Assembly (NCBI GenBank): GCA_040224245.1
Contig: JBEGIR010000088.1
Span: 1-56,469 of the forward strand
DNA: 56,469 bases
Direction: 5' to 3'
Source: Puniceicoccaceae bacterium
Lineage (GTDB): Bacteria; Verrucomicrobiota; Verrucomicrobiia; Opitutales; JAFGAQ01
Shown: positions 50,358-56,469 of the stretch, in pieces
How the letters are laid out: each line of letters starts with the position of its first letter
Position numbering within the stretch: the stretch's first letter is position 1
Program-made: the position numbers and the translations under genes
Notes under the pieces: generated by a model
The model's database searches: none
Told to the model about the DNA's origin: nothing
What the model saw: only the letters and a program-made list of their open reading frames with translations

Positions 50358-51800
50358 TTAGTACTTGTAGTGCTCCTGTTTGTAGGGACCATCCACCTTG
50401 ACGCCCAGGTAGTTCGCCTGGGCTTCTGTCAGCCTGGACAGGCGCGCGCCGATGCGCTGCAGGTGCAGGCGTGCAACCTCCTCGTCCACGTGCTTGGGCA
50501 GGATGTAAACACCCGGACGATATTTCTCCAGATTCGTCCAGAGTTCAACCTGGGCCAACACCTGATTCGCAAAGGAATTTGACATCACAAATGACGGGTG
50601 CCCCGTTGCGCAGCCGAGATTAACCAACCGACCTTCTGCGAGAATAAAAATCGATTTCCCGTCAGGAAAAAAGTACTGGTCTACCTGGGGTTTGACATTG
50701 AGTTTTTGAACTCCGGGAGCCTTGTTCAGGCGACTCATCTGGATCTCGTTGTCAAAGTGACCAATGTTGCAGACAATGGCCTGATCCTTCATTGCCTCCA
50801 TGTGTTCGAAGGTGATCACATCGTAACAACCCGTCGTGGTCACATAGATGTCCCCTTCCGGCAACGCATCCTCGATGGTCATGACCCGGTAACCCTCCAT
50901 CGCTGCCTGCAGGGCACAGATGGGATCGACCTCTGTCACAATCACAATGGCACCCATGCCTCGCAATGCCTGCGCACATCCCTTGCCGACGTCGCCGTAA
51001 CCACAGACCACAGCCACCTTACCGGCAATCATGACATCCGTAGCGCGCTTGATTCCGTCGATCAAGGACTCGCGGCAGCCATAGAGGTTGTCAAACTTGG
51101 ACTTGGTGACCGAATCATTCACATTGATCGCGGGCACAAGCAGTTTGCCATCCTCTTGCATCTTATAGAGGCGGTGTACTCCAGTCGTGGTTTCCTCGGA
51201 AACGCCCTTCCATTCCTTGACCACACCATTCCAGTGCAGGGGATTTTCCTCGTAGATTTCCTTGAGCTTGGCCTTGATAACCTCCTCCTCGTCGCTCGAC
51301 GAGGGTTGATTGACCCAGTCATCACCATTCTCAAGTTCGTACCCCTTGTGGATAAAGAGTGTCGCATCTCCCCCGTCATCCACGATCAACTGGGGTCCCT
51401 TGCCGTCGGGCCAGGTCAATGCCTTGTAGGTGCACCACCAGTATTCCTCAAGCGTTTCTCCCTTCCACGCAAAAACGGGTACTCCCGCAACCGCAATCGC
51501 CGCAGCAGCATGATCCTGTGTCGAAAAAATATTGCAGCTGGCCCAGCGCACATCCGCACCAAGGTCAACAAGAGTTTCGATCAGCACCGCCGTCTGAATG
51601 GTCATGTGCAGTGAACCCATGATGCGAACCCCAGACAATGGCTTGGAGGCTTTGTGCTTCTCACGGATTGCCATCAAGCCAGGCATTTCCTTCTCGGCAA
51701 TATTGATTTCACGGCGTCCAAAGTCCGCCAGGGAAAGGTCCGCAACTTTGTATTCCAGCGCGGTTTCAACCGTTGTTTCGGTAGTCATCGTGGTTTTCAT
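50358..51800 (-). CDS. ahcY: Adenosylhomocysteinase
   Basis: Splits S-adenosylhomocysteine into adenosine and homocysteine, relieving methyltransferase product inhibition. It has 480 residues, the length of the bacterial form with the roughly 40-residue insert (here around [20 protein letters not shown]). NAD is bound by [34 protein letters not shown] carries the substrate and catalytic residues, and the C-terminal PYKQEHYKY closes the NAD site of the neighbouring subunit. It follows metK by 21 bases, making a methyl-cycle operon. Confidence 0.97.
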   Translation of the reverse strand: MKTTMTTETTVETALEYKVADLSLADFGRREINIAEKEMPGLMAIREKHKASKPLSGVRIMGSLHMTIQTAVLIETLVDLGADVRWASCNIFSTQDHAAAAIAVAGVPVFAWKGETLEEYWWCTYKALTWPDGKGPQLIVDDGGDATLFIHKGYELENGDDWVNQPSSSDEEEVIKAKLKEIYEENPLHWNGVVKEWKGVSEETTTGVHRLYKMQEDGKLLVPAINVNDSVTKSKFDNLYGCRESLIDGIKRATDVMIAGKVAVVCGYGDVGKGCAQALRGMGAIVIVTEVDPICALQAAMEGYRVMTIEDALPEGDIYVTTTGCYDVITFEHMEAMKDQAIVCNIGHFDNEIQMSRLNKAPGVQKLNVKPQVDQYFFPDGKSIFILAEGRLVNLGCATGHPSFVMSNSFANQVLAQVELWTNLEKYRPGVYILPKHVDEEVARLHLQRIGARLSRLTEAQANYLGVKVDGPYKQEHYKY

Positions 51801-51821
51801 AGAGATGGGCAATGCCAGTGT

Positions 51822-53003
51822 TCAGGATTGATGAGCAGTCACATAGTCCTTGAGGGACTGAGCCTTGTTGGTCTGCTCCCACGGAAGATCATCTTTTCCA
51901 AAGTGCCCGTAGTGTGTCGTCTTGCGGTAAATCGGGCGCAGCAAGTCGAGCTGGCGAACAATCTCTGCAGGCTTGAAGCTAAACGTGTTTCTCACCGCAG
52001 CAGCAATCAGTTCCTCCGAAACCGTTCCGGTGCCGAAGGTATCAATCGCAATGCTCAGCGGCTCGGGATAACCGATGGCGTAGGCAACCTGGATCTCCAC
52101 AATCTCGGCCAGCCCCGCTGCGACAATGTTTTTGGCAACCCAGCGGCCCATGTAGGTTGCAGAGCGATCCACCTTGGAAGGGTCCTTGCCCGAAAACGCA
52201 CCGCCACCATGGCGTCCCCAACCGCCATAGGTATCCACAATGATTTTGCGACCTGTCAGACCAGCATCGCCCTGTGGTCCTCCGACCACGAACTTGCCAG
52301 TCGGGTTGATGAAATATTCGGTTGAATCGGTGAGCAGCTCTGCCGGAATGATCTTGGAAATGACTTCCTCCTTGCAGAAGCGCACGATCTCCGCATGCGC
52401 TACATCTGCGGTGTGTTGTGTTGAAATCACCACATTTTCCACCGACACCATTCGCCCTTCATCATAGCGAACCGCAACCTGGGCCTTGCAGTCGGGACGC
52501 AGCCACGGAGCAAGTTTGCCTTCCTTGCGGATTTCAGCCAACCGGCGCAGGATGCGATGGGCAAACATCACGGGCGCAGGCATGAGCTCCGGGGTTTCCT
52601 TGCTCGCATATCCAAACATGATGCCCTGGTCTCCTGCACCTTGTTCTTCGGTTGCCTTGCCTTCAGCCGCCCTAGCATCCACGCCCTGCGCAATATCCGG
52701 AGATTGAGAGGTCAATGCATTGACCAGGAAAACCCGGTCCGCGTGAAACACGTCATCATCGTTAACGTAACCAATATCGCGAATCGCCGCTTTGACCACT
52801 TCTTCGTAATTGAACTTCGCGCGAGTCGTGATTTCACCTGCCAGAAAAACACAGTTGCTTTTCACCAGGGTTTCGCAGGCGACTCGACTGTGGGGGTCCT
52901 GCTCAAGGCAGGCGTCCAGCACACTGTCTGAAATATAGTCGGCGACTTTGTCAGGATGTCCTTCTCCGACAGATTCGGAGGAAAAGATGAATTTTTTTAA
53001 CAT
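51822..53003 (-). CDS. metK: S-adenosylmethionine synthetase
   Basis: Makes SAM from methionine and ATP. It has 393 residues, starting [19 protein letters not shown] at ATG 53003; longer frames run into noncoding DNA. The signature [12 protein letters not shown] and P-loop-like [15 protein letters not shown] are intact, and [12 protein letters not shown] matches. It is the first gene of metK-ahcY. I saw no SAM-sensing riboswitch in the 113 bases upstream. Confidence 0.98.
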   Translation of the reverse strand: MLKKFIFSSESVGEGHPDKVADYISDSVLDACLEQDPHSRVACETLVKSNCVFLAGEITTRAKFNYEEVVKAAIRDIGYVNDDDVFHADRVFLVNALTSQSPDIAQGVDARAAEGKATEEQGAGDQGIMFGYASKETPELMPAPVMFAHRILRRLAEIRKEGKLAPWLRPDCKAQVAVRYDEGRMVSVENVVISTQHTADVAHAEIVRFCKEEVISKIIPAELLTDSTEYFINPTGKFVVGGPQGDAGLTGRKIIVDTYGGWGRHGGGAFSGKDPSKVDRSATYMGRWVAKNIVAAGLAEIVEIQVAYAIGYPEPLSIAIDTFGTGTVSEELIAAAVRNTFSFKPAEIVRQLDLLRPIYRKTTHYGHFGKDDLPWEQTNKAQSLKDYVTAHQS

Positions 53004-53116
53004 GTTGAGTGAGCGGTTGAAACGCAAACAAGCACAAAAAGCCTTTTTGCGGTGAAAATCAACGCCTGATTCCCAAATGTGCCACCTACCATCAACGACA
53101 AGGATAGACATCCGGC

Positions 53117-54511
53117 TCAATAAGCAGAATCCGATGGAAAAAACAACTCCGCCAGAGTCTTGAACAGGATTTCCAGATCCATGCGAAGTGACCAGGAGTT
53201 GATGTAGGCGATGTCGAGTTTCACGCGCTCCTCAATCGAGGCCTTGTCCACAACTTCACCTCGAAACCCATGCACCTGTGCCAGTCCGGTCAGACCCGGC
53301 TTCACAAAATGACGGATGCGGTAGGTCCCTACAGTCTCCGCAAACAAATCGTCATGCTGCAATAAATGGGGTCGGGGGCCAACCACACTCATGTCTCCCT
53401 TGAGCACATTGATGAATTGGGGAAACTCATCAATACTGCGACGGCGCATCATCGCTCCGAAGGGGAAAATGCGCTCATCGCCCAATGTCGCCTGCTTCAC
53501 CTCCTGCCGTCGCTCGCGGTCCACCTTCATCGAGCGAAACTTGAAGATCTTGAAGCGTTCCTTGCGCAGGCCACCACGGAATTGACGGAAAAAGAGAGGT
53601 CCGGGAGCCTGTTTCGATTGCATGATCATGACCCATATGCTGAGGAGCGGCAGCACCAAAAACACAACAGGAAGCGATATTGCAATATCCATCAATCGCT
53701 TGATCGCACGATTGATGGGGTTCTGAAGCGGCTCGTCCTGCAGGGTAAAAAAAGTGTGGGCACCGTGGCGTGTGAAATGTACTGGCTGATCGACATAATC
53801 ATGCCAGAAGTTGTACACCATCACATGACAGCCAAAACTGTCGCAGACGGAAAACACCTGCCTGTACCACTCCCGATTCTGCTCGCTGTCGAGCACAATC
53901 ACCTGATCCACGGCGTGATCGGTGATCACACGATTCAGATCTTCCACCGTGCCCAGAAGTGGGAGTTCCTCAAAATCCGGATCGGGGATGGGGCGATCCG
54001 TATTCACCACGCCTACAACCTCCAGTCCGGATCGCGGCAAATCCTGCACAAACCCTGAAAGTTGCTTCAGTTTCTCCGGTCCTGCGAGAAGGATCGTGGT
54101 GAAGCGCTGGGTCTTGCCAAAAAACAATGCCGTCAGCAATACGGGAAGATAGCGATGCAATACCAGCAATGTAGGCCAGAGCGTCACAAGGTAAGTCGAG
54201 AGGAATACACGCGAAATGCCTTTGTCCTTGGTCGCAAAAACGATCGCAAACAACACGGTGAGCGTGATCAGCGTGTCCTTGTTCGCAGAACTCAATGCCC
54301 GCAACCACCGGGTGGATGGTGCATTGAGCACACTGCGCTCCTCCTGCACCTGAAATCCGAGCCGGATCAGCTGCGCCAGCACGATGCCAAGGAAATAAAC
54401 GGCATAGTCCGTTTGCTCATAGGTCATGGTGTCGAGAACCTCGACGCCCATGAACATGTGGAAAATGAACCACAGGATTACCCAGAGTGCGATCACCCAG
54501 GTCTTGATCAT
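53117..54511 (-). CDS. Polyprenyl-phosphate sugar-1-phosphate transferase (WbaP/ExoY type)
   Basis: A 464-residue membrane enzyme that starts exopolysaccharide or O-antigen units by moving a sugar phosphate onto undecaprenyl phosphate. Four or five N-terminal helices (about 1-140) are followed by a CoA-binding-like Rossmann domain ([14 protein letters not shown], then [13 protein letters not shown]), one further helix and the catalytic C-terminal domain. Catalytic landmarks are [33 protein letters not shown] and [17 protein letters not shown]. The start is ATG 54511 with GTGGAG upstream. No other polysaccharide genes are adjacent. The exact sugar is unknown. Confidence 0.92.
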   Translation of the reverse strand: MIKTWVIALWVILWFIFHMFMGVEVLDTMTYEQTDYAVYFLGIVLAQLIRLGFQVQEERSVLNAPSTRWLRALSSANKDTLITLTVLFAIVFATKDKGISRVFLSTYLVTLWPTLLVLHRYLPVLLTALFFGKTQRFTTILLAGPEKLKQLSGFVQDLPRSGLEVVGVVNTDRPIPDPDFEELPLLGTVEDLNRVITDHAVDQVIVLDSEQNREWYRQVFSVCDSFGCHVMVYNFWHDYVDQPVHFTRHGAHTFFTLQDEPLQNPINRAIKRLMDIAISLPVVFLVLPLLSIWVMIMQSKQAPGPLFFRQFRGGLRKERFKIFKFRSMKVDRERRQEVKQATLGDERIFPFGAMMRRRSIDEFPQFINVLKGDMSVVGPRPHLLQHDDLFAETVGTYRIRHFVKPGLTGLAQVHGFRGEVVDKASIEERVKLDIAYINSWSLRMDLEILFKTLAELFFPSDSAY

Positions 54512-54590
54512 TTCCACTCCACTGTTTCGACGTGCTATCACAACGGGGATGTAGGGGAGTTTTTCAAGATTTCCAACTCGATTCGTCGAT

Positions 54591-54980
54591 TCAGCATTCG
54601 CTGCCCGACATCAGCTTTTCAATCAGACGCAAGTCCCGTTTGGTCGGACGACCCATTCCGCGGTCACGACGCAGCGCAGGCGCTTCCCGAGCCGCCTGAA
54701 GTACATCCAGCACTTCCTGCGGGGTGGTTTCCAACAGAAGCGATGGTACTTCTTTCGCGGACACCCGATGCTCAACCGACGCCAAAATGCGATAACTGCG
54801 ATTGGCACCCGCACGCCGCATCTGGAACTCCTGTCCCGGTTTTACCAGACGGGAGGGTTTGACACGATCACCGCCGATACGAACCTCGCCGGACCGACAA
54901 GCCTGGGTCGCCTGGCTGCGTGTCTTGCACAGCCTCACGTGCCAGAGATATCGATCCAGTCGCATACCTTCGCTATCCAT
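54591..54980 (-). CDS. S4-domain RNA-binding protein (Hsp15-like)
   Basis: 129 residues with one S4 RNA-binding domain at the N-terminus (RLDRYLWHVRLCKTRSQAT, then SGEVRIGGDRVKPSRLVKPG). A basic C-terminal tail ends with GMGRPTKRDLR, the Hsp15/YrfH hallmark. Hsp15 binds 50S subunits carrying stalled nascent chains and frees them for recycling. The gene is 79 bases upstream of the sugar transferase on the same strand; co-transcription is possible but functionally unrelated. Confidence 0.88.
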   Translation of the reverse strand: MDSEGMRLDRYLWHVRLCKTRSQATQACRSGEVRIGGDRVKPSRLVKPGQEFQMRRAGANRSYRILASVEHRVSAKEVPSLLLETTPQEVLDVLQAAREAPALRRDRGMGRPTKRDLRLIEKLMSGSEC

Positions 54981-55083
54981 TGCCTAAAGATATCACACGA
55001 TTCCCCTGCAAGATGCAAGTCACGGTCCAAGCTTTTGAACGAATGCAACCGAATTCTCCTCCCAAATCACACCTGACAAAGGC

Positions 55084-55111
55084 TTGACTTTGCCCAAAGC
55101 CCTTTCAGTAT
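55084..55111 (+). promoter_or_regulatory. Putative sigma-70 promoter of tRNA-Ser
   Basis: TTGACT (55084-55089), then a 16-base spacer and CAGTAT (55106-55111), ending 19 bases before the tRNA gene. The -35 is close to consensus and the -10 is only fair. The spacing to the gene and the shared TTGACT with tRNA-Tyr are the support. Confidence 0.45.
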
Positions 55112-55129
55112 CGACGGCTTATCGCATGA

Positions 55130-55219
55130 GGATGGGTGGCAGAGTGGTCGATTGCGGTGGTCTTGAAAACCATTGAGCCGGAGACGGTTCCGGGGGTTCG
55201 AATCCCTCCCCATCCGCCA
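55130..55219 (+). tRNA. tRNA-Ser (UGA anticodon)
   Basis: The acceptor arm GGATGGG pairs with CCCATCC (55209-55215), followed by discriminator G and an encoded CCA. The anticodon TGA is at 55164-55166, flanked by CT and AA. The long variable arm with a GGAGACGGTTCC-type hairpin and the GGTTCGAATCC T-arm are those of a class II tRNA-Ser. Confidence 0.97.
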
Positions 55220-55306
55220 TTCGACGCATTTCCTCAGTTCCTTCGTTCACTTGCGCATGGCAATCCATCCTCGAAATTTCGGATTCCGGAATCGGCAAGG
55301 ATGCCT

Positions 55307-56005
55307 TCAGCGGATTGCACGCAGCGTGAGAAACGCAAGGGACAACGCCAATCCCACACTCCAAAGTGTTCCAATCAGCACGTATTCTGCCAGGGGTTGT
55401 TTTTTGGATTCCTCAAATCGCAAAATCGATTTGGCGGCGATGAGAAAGCCAATTCCACTGGGTTGCCCAATCATCACAAAAACAAAAATCAATGCCCGTT
55501 CGAGCTTGCCAATCATGGAGCCTCCGTGGCGCAGGCCTTTGCTGAGTTCATGCCTCAATTCCGGATTCTGATCGCACATTTCATCGGAAACCGCACGAAT
55601 GAAAAATCCAACGCCAAAGACCGCAGCGACAAATCCGGCTCCCAAAACAATCTCACGATGGAAAACAACGGTTCTGAGCGTTTCGGGTTGCGGCAGCAGT
55701 CCACCCAGCAACCACGCGAGTGCTCCCAGCGTGAGCACATGAACAACCTGATCCACAACAAACGCTCTTGAAGTTGCCTGAAAGCGTGCCTTCACAAAAT
55801 CCACCAAAGCATGCATGAGGGCTACCGCCGGAATCAAGGGCCACCACTGCCATTGCTGCAGAATCAGGTAAGCTACCATTCCATGGATGCATGCATGCAG
55901 CATGAGATTGGAAAGGCTGCGTTTGTCAGCCGCTACCCGATCACTCTGTAGCAAAAAATCCCCATAGACATGGGCTGCGAGCAGCAATATCCAGATTTCT
56001 TTCAT
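55307..56005 (-). CDS. DUF3307 membrane protein
   Basis: A 232-residue protein with about six hydrophobic helices. AAHVYGDFLLQSDRVAADKR (helix 1 and the following loop), HACIHGMVAYLIL and MHALVDFVKAR carry the conserved His/Asp residues of DUF3307. Function unknown. DUF3307 genes commonly follow satD-like genes, as here: the stop of the partial SatD-like frame lies 159 bases upstream on the same strand. No known catalytic motif can be assigned. Confidence 0.85.
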   Translation of the reverse strand: MKEIWILLLAAHVYGDFLLQSDRVAADKRSLSNLMLHACIHGMVAYLILQQWQWWPLIPAVALMHALVDFVKARFQATSRAFVVDQVVHVLTLGALAWLLGGLLPQPETLRTVVFHREIVLGAGFVAAVFGVGFFIRAVSDEMCDQNPELRHELSKGLRHGGSMIGKLERALIFVFVMIGQPSGIGFLIAAKSILRFEESKKQPLAEYVLIGTLWSVGLALSLAFLTLRAIR

Positions 56006-56164
56006 CCTTTGTGATCGAATTGAAGCTCAGAAATCAAGCATCTATTAAATAGCAAGTTATTTTGTTTTACTTCACCTGTTGCAAGCAATTCAGCTTGCTT
56101 ATTATTTCCGAATAATTTTTCACTCTCCACCCAGAAATCCTCTCTTCCATAGCACACTCGTCGC

Positions 56165-56469
56165 TCACTCCGTTTTGAAATCCACCCACAATGCGTCAGC
56201 ATTTCGAAGAACCGGTTCCCAGTGCGATGCCCACGCGATACGCTTCAATGCGTCATGAATGGCCTGGCGCGTCGGTGCTTCCCCGTCAGACTTTCTCGAC
56301 AGGGGATGCTGTGCAACCTCATCCTGTGTCATCCCCAACAGTGTGCCGACCACCGCAATCGACGACGACGGTGACCAGCGCTGGATGAGTAGATCCATGA
56401 GCGGAAATGACATCGTACTCAACGAATGCGCAGCAAACTCCGGCCCCCCATCAAAAGCCCAACGCAACC
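56165..56469 (-). CDS. SatD-like protein, 5' end cut by the window
   Basis: Only the C-terminal 100 or so residues are visible; the frame runs off the right edge. LMDLLIQRWSPSSSIAVVGTL and GMTQDEVAQHPLSRKS, then RQAIHDALKRIAWASHW, resemble the C-terminal helix-turn-helix-like region of SatD-family proteins, where the phrase TQ-x-E-(I/V)-A is usual. SatD was named from an acid-tolerance locus in Streptococcus; the molecular role is unknown. Here the turn after DEVAQ is altered (HPLSRKSDGEAP) from the usual L-G-I-S-Q type. The DUF3307 neighbour supports the call. Confidence 0.6.
   Translation of the reverse strand, partial: LRWAFDGGPEFAAHSLSTMSFPLMDLLIQRWSPSSSIAVVGTLLGMTQDEVAQHPLSRKSDGEAPTRQAIHDALKRIAWASHWEPVLRNADALWVDFKTE

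Noticed and set aside
53004-53116. SAM- or SAH-sensing riboswitch before metK
   Set aside because: Only a weak AAAAAGG/CTTTTT-type hairpin is visible, without any known SAM riboswitch core.

Overview
The window looks like a chromosomal segment from a Verrucomicrobiota bacterium, most likely of the Opitutales type. This is inferred from family content, not from any search. A Minf_1886-family gene sits beside histidine genes, there are DUF11-repeat envelope proteins of the PVC kind, a planctomycete/verrucomicrobial-type secreted FAD oxidoreductase, a heparinase-II/III-like secreted enzyme, and a dihydroorotase with the DDQVHFREPG motif. Coding density is high. No rRNA, CRISPR array, prophage or insertion sequence is visible.

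Layout. 1-830: the left edge is a composite, with an antisense piece of a CoA-transferase B subunit abutting a 5'-truncated type II NADH dehydrogenase. 930-4296: a small secreted protein and the molybdate transporter modABC. 4339-6087 (minus): rbsK-deoC, for ribose and deoxyribose-phosphate use. 6153-7925: a large secreted protein of unknown function. 7944-15248: a nitrogen-oxide island. On the minus strand, a Crp/Fnr-type regulator, NnrS, NrfH and NrfA are followed by a PLP-dependent dehydratase. Divergently on the plus strand lie a double-DUF2249 protein, a heme-copper-oxidase-I/NnrS-like membrane protein and a MIP18/DUF59 protein. A perfect TTGAT-N4-ATCAA box lies in the shared promoter region. 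15367-19632: FAD oxidoreductase, an unknown protein, a cluster of short palindromes and an MFS transporter. 19811-24179: cvfB, rsmG, mtaB and a dihydroorotate-dehydrogenase-like gene. 24243-26566: a small membrane protein and a heparinase-like enzyme. 26642-29916: divergent oxyR and katG with a recognisable OxyR site between them.

30022-34566 (minus): pyrC, a cNMP/CBS/DUF294 protein, a DnaQ-like exonuclease and a methyltransferase, all joined by 4-base ATGA overlaps. 34675-41472 (minus): a complete F1Fo ATP synthase operon atpBEFHAGDC. 41755-45666 (minus): marC and two tandem DUF11 envelope proteins. 45912-45999: tRNA-Tyr. 46214-53003 (minus): metK-ahcY and Minf_1886-hisC-hisB-hisH, then citrate synthase. 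53117-54980 (minus): a polyprenyl-phosphate sugar transferase and an S4-domain protein. 55130-55219: tRNA-Ser(UGA). 55307-56469 (minus): DUF3307 and a SatD-like gene cut by the window end.

The gene set implies a respiring heterotroph with an H+-type ATP synthase and NDH-2. It can probably reduce nitrite to ammonium and handle nitric oxide when oxygen falls, defends itself against peroxide with OxyR/KatG, and uses polysaccharides and sugars. The most interesting parts are the bidirectional nitrogen-oxide island with its precisely placed FNR-type box, the translationally coupled pyrC-DUF294-exonuclease-methyltransferase operon with an apparently disabled nucleotidyltransferase, and the chimeric left edge.
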